64,000 nucleotides of DNA from RGIG3102 sp045633415. GTDB taxonomy: Bacteria > Bacillota > Clostridia > Oscillospirales > Ruminococcaceae. The notes under the pieces were generated by a model. That model saw nothing but the letters and a program-made list of their open reading frames with translations, made no database searches and was not told the origin of the DNA. This document shows, piece after piece, positions 8,598 to 14,674 of the stretch (position 1 is the stretch's first letter; each line of letters starts with the position of its first letter). The stretch is from positions 1-64,000 of the forward strand of contig JAZQYH010000076.1 of assembly GCA_045633415.1 (NCBI GenBank), given 5' to 3'. A program made the translations under genes and the position numbers.

Positions 8598-8639
8598 TTC
8601 ATTATCGGAAAGAAAACTGTTACAGACAATTGTATTCAA

Positions 8640-8672
8640 AAAACCCCCGATTTTCGGGGGTTTTCTTTGTTT
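8640..8672 (+). terminator. Terminator after rpsI
   Basis: AAAACCCCCGA / TCGGGGGTTTT, 3-base loop, then CTTTGTTTT. The terminator at 12241 has the same 11-bp stem length, 3-base loop and CTTT tail. Confidence 0.92.
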
Positions 8673-8715
8673 TGCTAGTTTTGAGATGGTCTGGAAACGT
8701 CTGGAGTTTTATGGG

Positions 8716-8748
8716 TAAGTTACACACAAGTTACAAGTAAGCTACAAG
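8716..8748 (+). repeat. Three 11-bp direct repeats (arm-site-like), copy 1
   Basis: TAAGTTACACA, CAAGTTACAAG and TAAGCTACAAG stand head to tail with an 11-bp period. A related trio occurs at 12315-12347, at nearly the same distance from the core repeat. Arrays like this resemble arm-type binding sites of tyrosine recombinases. Confidence 0.6.
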
Positions 8749-8858
8749 GTTTCTGCACATATAGCTGCCATATAAAGTGAATACAGTTTGGTATATCTTG
8801 ATTTAAAGTAAAATTTATAATAAAATATTATTTACTATAAAAATTTGCGGAGGTCGCT

Positions 8859-9332
8859 GTGTCCGAATATAAAAATAATAATCAATTTGTTATGAGCATA
8901 TATGAAATGATAGAGCTTATGTATGTGTTTGTTGCAAAAAGCAATGAAAATAGTCTATCTGCTATCGATTACGGCACAGGCGAAAAGTATACCAGTATGG
9001 AAGCTCATTCGGTTTCTTTGGTGCATCTGAATCCTGGTATAACAGCAAAAGAAATAGCCGAAAGAACTTCACGAAGCCAGAGTTCACTTTCCTGGATGAC
9101 ATCAAAGCTGGTGGAAAAAGGTTTGATAAAAACAGAAAAAGATTCTGTGGACAGCCGAAAAATCCGTATGTATGTGACTGATAAGGGAAAAGAATTAAGC
9201 ACTAAGCATATGGAATATGACTTTCAGCTGTTGAAACCTCATATGGACAGTCTTGTGGACGAGTTTGGGATAGATGCCGTAAACAACTTTCTGCAGGTTA
9301 TGGAAAGATTTACAGAGCTTTATAAGATATGA
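8859..9332 (+). CDS. MarR-family transcriptional regulator
   Basis: 157 residues from GTG at 8859, chosen because GGAGG (8849-8853) ends 5 bases upstream; the next ATG (8892) lacks a site. The winged helix is clear: 'LNPGITAKEIAERTSRSQSS' (recognition helix with 'SSLSWMTSKLVEKGLI') and the wing 'DSVDSRKIRMYVTDKG'. Flanking helices would form the dimer interface. It likely controls the divergon-like unit downstream (patB and the flavoprotein), whose promoter is bracketed by TTAAAGAGT repeats. Ends TGA, followed by its own terminator. Ligand unknown. Confidence 0.88.
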   Translation: MSEYKNNNQFVMSIYEMIELMYVFVAKSNENSLSAIDYGTGEKYTSMEAHSVSLVHLNPGITAKEIAERTSRSQSSLSWMTSKLVEKGLIKTEKDSVDSRKIRMYVTDKGKELSTKHMEYDFQLLKPHMDSLVDEFGIDAVNNFLQVMERFTELYKI

Positions 9333-9336
9333 TATT

Positions 9337-9359
9337 AAACGCCCTTCGGGGCGTTTTTT
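9337..9359 (+). terminator. Terminator after marR-like gene
   Basis: AAACGCCC / GGGCGTTT around TTCG, then Ts. Confidence 0.9.
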
Positions 9360-9394
9360 GTTTATATTTACTTTAAAACTACAAAAGAAATTAG

Positions 9395-9407
9395 TTAAAG
9401 AGTAGAA
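9395..9407 (+). repeat. Direct repeat upstream of patB promoter
   Basis: TTAAAGAGTAGAA; a near copy (TTAAAGAGTTGAA, 12 of 13 bases) lies at 9471-9483 just after the -10 box. The pair may be operator half-sites, for example for the MarR protein. Confidence 0.35.
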
Positions 9408-9432
9408 GTTTTATTTGTATTGTTTCATATAA

Positions 9433-9462
9433 TTGACAAAGCTTTGCAACAGCTATTATAAT
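9433..9462 (+). promoter_or_regulatory. Sigma-A promoter of patB unit
   Basis: TTGACA (9433-9438), 18-base spacer, TATAAT (9457-9462). Confidence 0.75.
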
Positions 9463-9525
9463 AAAAATACTTAAAGAGTTGAACTATTTATGACGTCATT
9501 TAATTTTGAAAAGAGGAATCGTATT

Positions 9526-10704
9526 ATGAAATACAATTTTGATATTATGCCACAGCGTGGCACAGCATTTGATTCCAAGTATAACAACCGTCCAAAAGGC
9601 AATACAGAGTATGATTATCCACTGGTTTTTGAAACAGCAGATATGGACCTGCCGTGTTCTGAAGCTATCAGAGAAGCGTTGCAGAAGGTAGTGGACAGGA
9701 ATGTTTACGGCTATGCATACCTTACAGACGGCAATGGTGACCTGTTCAACAATGCAGTGAAACGCTGGTTTAAAGTAAGACAAGGCCTTGAATTGAAAGA
9801 TGAACATATCTTTCCTACAGACGGTTCTCTGGAAGCTGCAAAAGCAGCTGTACTGGCATTTACTCAGCCAGGTGATGGTATCATTATCCAGAAACCAGGC
9901 TATGGCCCTTTTGAAAGTTACGTTATTAATTCCACAGGCAGAAAAGTTGTAAAAAACTATCTGAAATGTGATGAAAATGGTTATTACACAATCGACTTTG
10001 AAGACCTGGAAGAAAAAGTTAAAGACCCTGCAAACAAAATGTTGCTTCTGCGTTCACCACACAACCCTGTAGGTAGAGTATGGACAAAAGAAGAACTGCT
10101 GAAGATATACGAAATCTGCCAGAAATACGGCAAGCTGATTGTTTCAGACGAAGTTCATTCCGACTTTTTACGTGAAGGTGTTGAATTTGTTTCACTTATG
10201 AAAGAAGTTGGCGGCAAAGGCGTTATCACTTGTACAGGCGCAGGCAAAACATTCAACCTTGCACAGATGAGACCAGGCCTTGGTCTTGTAATGGATGAAG
10301 ACCTTATTGATCCTTATATGGCATCCTTCGGTTTCAGACAGATAAATGACTTTAAAATGTATGCACATATAGCTGCCTATACAGAATCTGACGACTGGTT
10401 TGAACAGATGACAGAATATATCAACGGTAATATTGATGTTGCAAGGGAATTTATTGCAAAACGCCTGCCAAAAGCTAAATGCGCAAAACCGGAAGGCACA
10501 TACCTGCTGTGGATAGATTTCAGCGGCTATGGTTTGTCTGAAGAAGAACTTACAAGAAGAATCTATGACAAAGCATGGGTTATTCTGGAATCCGGCGCAC
10601 AGTTTGAAGAAACAAGACCAGGCTGGCAGCGTATGACAATGACAGCACCAAGACCAAGAATTCTGGAAGGTCTGGAAAGAATCGCGAAAGAACTTGAACC
10701 ATAA
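9526..10704 (+). CDS. patB: PatB/MalY-type PLP aminotransferase (cystathionine beta-lyase)
   Basis: 392 residues from the ATG at 9526, which follows AAGAGG by 9 bases and matches the family start ('MKYNFDIMPQRGTAFDSKYN'); an in-frame ATG at 9490 has no good site. Fold-type I features: 'MDLPCSEAIREAL', 'RSPHNPVGRVWTKEEL', 'SDEVHSDF' (PLP-ring Asp) and K241 in 'GAGKTFNLAQM' as the PLP lysine. The usual context is 'SKTFN'; here it is 'GKTFN'. The family cleaves C-S bonds of cystathionine or cysteine, or acts as an aminotransferase. Fourteen bases before the flavoprotein gene. Confidence 0.85.
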   Translation: MKYNFDIMPQRGTAFDSKYNNRPKGNTEYDYPLVFETADMDLPCSEAIREALQKVVDRNVYGYAYLTDGNGDLFNNAVKRWFKVRQGLELKDEHIFPTDGSLEAAKAAVLAFTQPGDGIIIQKPGYGPFESYVINSTGRKVVKNYLKCDENGYYTIDFEDLEEKVKDPANKMLLLRSPHNPVGRVWTKEELLKIYEICQKYGKLIVSDEVHSDFLREGVEFVSLMKEVGGKGVITCTGAGKTFNLAQMRPGLGLVMDEDLIDPYMASFGFRQINDFKMYAHIAAYTESDDWFEQMTEYINGNIDVAREFIAKRLPKAKCAKPEGTYLLWIDFSGYGLSEEELTRRIYDKAWVILESGAQFEETRPGWQRMTMTAPRPRILEGLERIAKELEP

Positions 10705-10718
10705 GGAGAAAATAAACA

Positions 10719-11339
10719 TTGCATATTTTAGCTATTAACGGAAGTCCACGCAAAAACTGGAATACCGCCAGATTATTGCAGTCTGCCTTGAAAGGTGCAG
10801 AAGATTCTGGTGCAACTACAGAGTTGATTCATCTTTATGATTATGATTTCAAAGGTTGTTACAGCTGTCTTGCTTGCAAACGCAAAGACAGACCAACCGG
10901 AATGTGTCCATATCCGGACGAACTGAAGACTGTTCTTGATAAAATTCTGCAGGCAGATGGTGTTATCCTGGGCTCACCTATTTATCACAACACAGAAAGT
11001 GCTGTAATGAAAGCATTGGTGGAAAGGCTGACATATCCATTCCTTTTCCGTAAATGCCCATATAAAAAGCCTTTTGCAACAATCTATAATTTAGGTCAGG
11101 ATTACAGACCGTATGTGGCTGGTCACCATGCTACATCCCCACAGCTGTTTGCAAACTTTTTTGGCTCATGTGAAAGTATGACTGCTTACGGTACATACCA
11201 GTATGACTATGACAAGTACGATGGTTTCCGCACAAACGAAGAAAGAAAACCTTTCAGTGAAAAACAGTTCCCGATTGATCTGCAGAAAGCATACGAAATA
11301 GGCAAAAAAGTTGCTCTGAAGGCCCAGTCTGTTAAATAA
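10719..11339 (+). CDS. Flavodoxin-fold NAD(P)H-dependent oxidoreductase, iron-sulfur flavoprotein type
   Basis: 206 residues from TTG at 10719, with AAGGAG 10 bases upstream. The N-terminus shows the FMN phosphate loop 'AINGSPRKNWNTARLL'. At about residues 47-65 a cysteine set ('GCYSCLACKRKDRPTGMC', spacing C-x2-C-x2-C-x8-C) resembles the compact motif of archaeal/clostridial iron-sulfur flavoproteins. 'GSPIYHNTESAVMKALVER' is the usual active-site strand. Likely an electron carrier or small-molecule reductase; partner unknown. Cotranscribed with patB. Confidence 0.8.
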   Translation: MHILAINGSPRKNWNTARLLQSALKGAEDSGATTELIHLYDYDFKGCYSCLACKRKDRPTGMCPYPDELKTVLDKILQADGVILGSPIYHNTESAVMKALVERLTYPFLFRKCPYKKPFATIYNLGQDYRPYVAGHHATSPQLFANFFGSCESMTAYGTYQYDYDKYDGFRTNEERKPFSEKQFPIDLQKAYEIGKKVALKAQSVK

Positions 11340-11410
11340 AGAAATATTTTAAATATAGAATTTTGAATTTTAAAGTGCAATTATCACTCTTATCACTGCG
11401 AATAAGAGAA

Positions 11411-11506
11411 CAGCCGGAGGTTATGCCATCCTCCGGCTGACTCCTTCCAGGAATATAAGCACTGAAGCTATAAATTATTTTTAACATAAGGAAGTATTGC
11501 TTCCTT
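11411..11506 (+). promoter_or_regulatory. Two strong hairpins in the 11340-11536 gap
   Basis: CAGCCGGAGG (11411-11420) pairs perfectly with CCTCCGGCTG (11430-11439). AAGGAAG (11488-11494) pairs with CTTCCTT (11500-11506). Neither is followed by a clear T run, so they look like processing or regulatory structures rather than terminators. Confidence 0.4.
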
Positions 11507-11536
11507 TGAATACACTTATATAAAAAGGAGATAATT

Positions 11537-11980
11537 ATGAGCGAATATCTTATCAACAAAGAAATCCCTTATTTTGGCGAAGAAGGTTTGACATGTGCAC
11601 AGAGTACATTGCGTCTGCTGATTGAACGTGGTGTTATAGACCTTCCTATTGAATCAGTAAGAATGATGAACTACCTTCACGGTAACCTGAAACCTGATGC
11701 AAAATGTGGTGCTATCAATGCAGCTGCAGCGGCAATTGGTTCTGTATTCGGTGCGTGGGATGTAGGGCAGGACAACTTTAATGGTTATGCAGTTGTTGAC
11801 AAACTTCTTGCAGAATTTACAGAAAAATTTGGCACACTCAGATGTGAAGAGCTGGTAGGTAAAACACTGGAAGAACGTGTTGACGGCCAGTGGACATGTG
11901 CAGGTTATGTTCTGTGGGCTGCAGATAAAGTTGAAGAACTTATCAAAGAAGAAAAAGCACGTCTGGCCGCTGAAAAATAA
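11537..11980 (+). CDS. C_GCAxxG_C_C family protein
   Basis: 147 residues with the family's spaced cysteines: 'GLTCAQSTLR', 'AKCGAINAAAAAIGSVFG' (the CGAxxxA/G core), 'FGTLRCEELVG' and 'WTCAGYVLWAADKVEEL'. These proteins are probably redox-active, membrane-associated or partner with oxidoreductases; the nearby flavoprotein with its own Cys motif fits such a role. Good ribosome site (AAAAAGGAG) before the ATG. No biochemical function is established. Ends at a strong terminator. Confidence 0.8.
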   Translation: MSEYLINKEIPYFGEEGLTCAQSTLRLLIERGVIDLPIESVRMMNYLHGNLKPDAKCGAINAAAAAIGSVFGAWDVGQDNFNGYAVVDKLLAEFTEKFGTLRCEELVGKTLEERVDGQWTCAGYVLWAADKVEELIKEEKARLAAEK

Positions 11981-12018
11981 TTTTTAAATCACGGGCACTC
12001 CTTAAAGAAAGATACATT

Positions 12019-12051
12019 GAAAAACACCTGTACATACTACAGGTGTTTTTC
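12019..12051 (+). terminator. Terminator after C_GCAxxG_C_C gene
   Basis: Perfect 12-bp stem AAAACACCTGTA / TACAGGTGTTTT with a 5-base loop and T tail. Confidence 0.92.
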
Positions 12052-12183
12052 GTTGTCAGTATAATTGATTTTCCTGGTACCACAATTCACACGGGTGTTT
12101 TAAGGTGCGGTGAATTAACTTAAGTATAGTGCACGTTTGACATAAAAAGTTCAATTTTCCTTTATTTTACTGGGGTTTGACTA

Positions 12184-12199
12184 TCTCCAAACGTTAATT
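12184..12199 (+). repeat. Att-like core repeat, copy 2
   Basis: TCTCCAAACGTTAATT, identical to the rpsI 3' end at 8582-8597 and in the same orientation, but outside any gene. Marks the far edge of a 3,602-bp segment. Confidence 0.6.
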
Positions 12200-12240
12200 G
12201 TTGGTTTACAGAGATTATTATCCGCAAGGATTATATACAG

Positions 12241-12273
12241 AAAACTCCCGAATATCGGGAGTTTTCTTTTTTT
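12241..12273 (+). terminator. Orphan terminator, relative of the rpsI terminator
   Basis: AAAACTCCCGA / TCGGGAGTTTT with loop ATA and a T run. It has no gene directly upstream, and sits 57 bases after core copy 2; the rpsI terminator sits 58 bases after core copy 1. Confidence 0.85.
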
Positions 12274-12314
12274 ATGTATTATTCTTTGTAAGAAATCCAC
12301 ACCTTTTTTGGCGG

Positions 12315-12347
12315 TAAGTTGCAAGTAGGTTGCAAGTAAGTTGCAAA
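12315..12347 (+). repeat. Three 11-bp direct repeats (arm-site-like), copy 2
   Basis: TAAGTTGCAAG, TAGGTTGCAAG and TAAGTTGCAAA, period 11 bp. Related to the trio at 8716-8748 (A to G change in the core of each unit). Confidence 0.65.
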
Positions 12348-12394
12348 CTTTTCGCGAAATAAACAAGCTATATGATGACGGCAAACAAACTTTG

Positions 12395-12423
12395 TTGACT
12401 CATATAAGGAGGTAAGTTATAAT
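12395..12423 (+). promoter_or_regulatory. Consensus promoter of the orphan gene
   Basis: TTGACT (12395-12400), 17-base spacer, TATAAT (12418-12423). An AAGGAGG in the spacer would not be transcribed, so it is not the ribosome site. Confidence 0.75.
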
Positions 12424-12461
12424 TTGAATAGAATACAATTATTCAGAAAGCGAGAAAAGAT

Positions 12462-13196
12462 ATGGCAGATTATTTTGATATATATGGTACACATATTCCA
12501 ATTTCTTCTATAAAAGATTTTAGAATTATTGATGTTGAATTTATTTTTAGACCAGTGTATAGAGAAGCAAAAAAATCTGTGTTAAATGCACTTTCAAATA
12601 AAAAATTTGAATTTGACTCTATGCAACCATATGCAGCAATTATAGGACAGCAAGGAAATAAGTCTGAATTAGGGGAATATAAGGCGAAAGACTTTAAAGA
12701 AGCTTTAGGTAAAGATATCAGTGGGGCTGTTATATATACAATAGCAGATAAGCTTAAACTTAAAGCATTTAAATATGAAAAATATCAATGTATTAATATG
12801 GCTGGACGTGCTTTTACTACATATCTTGATGATGTACCAACTGTGCTGAGATGGAATAATGGAAGAGAGGCTGAAGTCCATAAAGAAGATTCTTTATACG
12901 CATCATTAGGAGAAGTTACAACTCCAGTACGCCAAAATGTTGCTGCACTTATAATTAAAGCTAATGAAGTATTCTGTTTTTATGGGAATGGTATACAAAT
13001 TGATGATGTTACATATGAATATGAACGATTAAAATTAGAAATTAACAATCATAAGTTGAATGGGAAAAATCGTAAAAAATTGAATTCTGCTGAAAAGTTC
13101 ACATTACCACAGTTACCAAAGTTGCAATTACCTTTAAAGGCAAATAAGGAATCAAACATAATTGATGTAGAATCAGAAGACACATCAGATGAGTAG
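12462..13196 (+). CDS. Orphan protein of unknown function in a putative mobile cassette
   Basis: 244 residues; I do not recognise it. Base and codon use differ from its neighbours: many CAA, TTA, ATA and GGA codons and a TAG stop, in a window where Gln is nearly always CAG and stops are nearly always TAA. The first ~160 residues look globular and mixed alpha/beta; residues about 185-205 are Lys/Asn-rich ('KLNGKNRKKLNSAEK') and then a Pro/Leu-repeat ('LPQLPKLQLPLK') and an acidic tail follow. No signal peptide or membrane helix. It has its own promoter (12395) and terminator (13198), with recombinase-arm-like repeats on both sides, suggesting acquired DNA. The ribosome site (GCGAGAAAAG) is weak. 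Confidence 0.7.
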   Translation: MADYFDIYGTHIPISSIKDFRIIDVEFIFRPVYREAKKSVLNALSNKKFEFDSMQPYAAIIGQQGNKSELGEYKAKDFKEALGKDISGAVIYTIADKLKLKAFKYEKYQCINMAGRAFTTYLDDVPTVLRWNNGREAEVHKEDSLYASLGEVTTPVRQNVAALIIKANEVFCFYGNGIQIDDVTYEYERLKLEINNHKLNGKNRKKLNSAEKFTLPQLPKLQLPLKANKESNIIDVESEDTSDE

Positions 13197-13197
13197 G

Positions 13198-13236
13198 AAA
13201 AAGACCTGTTGTTTAATAAACAGGTCTTTAATTTTA
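13198..13236 (+). terminator. Terminator of the orphan gene
   Basis: AAAGACCTGTT / AACAGGTCTTT stem with an 8-base loop and AATTTT tail; starts two bases after the stop. Confidence 0.85.
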
Positions 13237-13237
13237 A

Positions 13238-13259
13238 ATGCAGCAAATATGTAGCAAAT
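13238..13259 (+). repeat. Two 11-bp direct repeats on the right flank
   Basis: ATGCAGCAAAT and ATGTAGCAAAT, head to tail. Same 11-bp period as the left-hand trio but a different sequence; could be the opposite arm sites of a recombinase target. Confidence 0.45.
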
Positions 13260-13308
13260 TTGATAGTAGATATGTTATACTGATAAAAAACAGTAAAAGA
13301 GTGATACT

Positions 13309-14625
13309 ATGAAAACAAGAATAGAAAATGTAACAGTTGTAACTATGGACGCTGATTTCAATCTCTATGAAAAGGGCTGTGTTACAATTGAAGATGATAA
13401 GATTATAGCAATAAATGATTATTCCGCTGATGTAGATAAAATTATTGATGGTAAAAACGGCATACTTATGCCTGGTATGGTAAATACCCATGCACATATG
13501 GGTATGGTACCTTTCCGTGGGCTGGGGGACGACTGTGCTGACCGTCTGCGCCGATTCCTTTTCCCGCTGGAATCTGCGGCTATGACAGAAAAGCTGGTAA
13601 GCCTTTCGTCAGAGTATGCGGCGGCAGAAATGATGCTGGGTGGCATAACACAGGTTTTTGACATGTATTTCTTTGAAGATCGGGTTGCACAGGCGATGGT
13701 AAAAATGAACCTTCGTGCTACTCTGGCAGAAACAATCCTTGATTTTGCCCACTGCAACTCTGACAAACCTTATGGCGGGCTGGACTACAGTGAGTGGTTT
13801 ATTTCCAAATGGAAAACCGCTCATCCGCTGATTACGCCAGCTATTGCACCACATGCCACAAACACAAACAGCCCTGAGGCTCTGAAAAAAGCTCAGGAAA
13901 TCGCTGAAAAACATGATGTACTGCTTACAACCCATGTAAGCGAAATGGACTACGAAATGGATTATTTCCGCAAGGAATACAATATGACTCCTGTGGAATT
14001 TCTTGATTCCATAGGTCTGTTGACTGACAGACTTATTGCTGTTCACTGTATTCACGCCACAGAAGATGATGTAAAGCTGTTCCGTGACAGAGGCGTAAAA
14101 GTAAGCCACTGTGTAGGTTCCAACACAAAGGCAGGCAAGGGTGTAATGCCTCTTAAGGCAATGATGAAAGAAGGTGTGACCGTTTCTCTGGGCACTGACG
14201 GTGCATCCAGCGGCAATACACTGGACCTTATCACACAGCTGGGTATGATTACCCGTGCGCACAAAACAGCCAACCACGACCGCAGTGCCTTTACTGCAAA
14301 GGAAATTGTATATCTTGCCACAATGGGTGGTGCAAAAGCACTGGGAACCGATAATATCACCGGCAGTATAGAAGTGGGCAAAAAGGCCGATATTGTGCTG
14401 ATAGAAACACAGTCAGTAAATATGTTCCCTATGTATGAACGGTACTCTGCACTGGTTTACAGCGCCAATCCATCCAATGTGGATTCTGTATGGGTAAATG
14501 GTGTTATGACTGTGGAAAACAAAAAGCTTGTTAATCACAACCTTGCAGATATCAGATGTCAGCTGGAAAAAGAAATGGTGGAATTCCGCAAACTTGCCGC
14601 TATCCAGACTGATAAAATATTATAA
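13309..14625 (+). CDS. Amidohydrolase, MTA/SAH deaminase-like
   Basis: 438 residues, normal for the MtaD/SsnA/TrzN branch. Metal ligands: 'MVNTHAHMGMV' (HxH), 'TTHVSEMDY', 'AVHCIHATE' and 'SLGTDGASSGNTLDL' (Asp). C-terminal beta-sandwich ends 'IEVGKKADIVLIE'. Members deaminate S-adenosylhomocysteine, 5'-methylthioadenosine or guanine-like substrates; the 'PFRGLGDDCADRLRRFLFP' loop resembles the MtaD/SAH deaminase group. An extended -10 (TGTTATACT, near 13274) lies upstream. Monocistronic, closed by a two-way terminator. Confidence 0.85.
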   Translation: MKTRIENVTVVTMDADFNLYEKGCVTIEDDKIIAINDYSADVDKIIDGKNGILMPGMVNTHAHMGMVPFRGLGDDCADRLRRFLFPLESAAMTEKLVSLSSEYAAAEMMLGGITQVFDMYFFEDRVAQAMVKMNLRATLAETILDFAHCNSDKPYGGLDYSEWFISKWKTAHPLITPAIAPHATNTNSPEALKKAQEIAEKHDVLLTTHVSEMDYEMDYFRKEYNMTPVEFLDSIGLLTDRLIAVHCIHATEDDVKLFRDRGVKVSHCVGSNTKAGKGVMPLKAMMKEGVTVSLGTDGASSGNTLDLITQLGMITRAHKTANHDRSAFTAKEIVYLATMGGAKALGTDNITGSIEVGKKADIVLIETQSVNMFPMYERYSALVYSANPSNVDSVWVNGVMTVENKKLVNHNLADIRCQLEKEMVEFRKLAAIQTDKIL

Positions 14626-14636
14626 CTGTAAAATAA

Positions 14637-14668
14637 AAGAAGCTGTATCCTGTGATACAGCTTCTTTG
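14637..14668. terminator. Bidirectional terminator
   Basis: AAGAAGCTGTATC / GATACAGCTTCTT with loop CTGT, between convergent genes; T-rich on the plus side and A-rich on the other. Confidence 0.9.
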
Positions 14669-14674
14669 TTGTTT

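Larger units (their letters stand above)
11981..12461. other. Intergenic region with two terminators, att-like core and 11-bp repeats
   Basis: This 481-base gap holds the terminator of the upstream gene, a palindromic stretch AATTCAC...GTGAATT (about 12085-12118), the second core repeat (12184), a second terminator (12241), the 11-bp repeat trio (12315) and a consensus promoter (12395). From 12184 on its layout mirrors the region behind rpsI. No coding region is seen; a 30-codon TTG frame at 12424 has no ribosome site. Confidence 0.7.

Noticed and set aside
9490..9525. Earlier ATG start for patB
   Set aside because: No ribosome site before 9490; the ATG at 9526 follows AAGAGG and matches the family N-terminus.
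12315..12347. CRISPR array
   Set aside because: Repeats are 11 bp and directly adjacent with no spacers, and there are no cas genes.
12407..12516. Short leader-peptide gene (TTG at 12424) using AAGGAGG at 12407
   Set aside because: The AAGGAGG lies in the promoter spacer and would not be in the transcript; the frame overlaps the real gene and has no other support.
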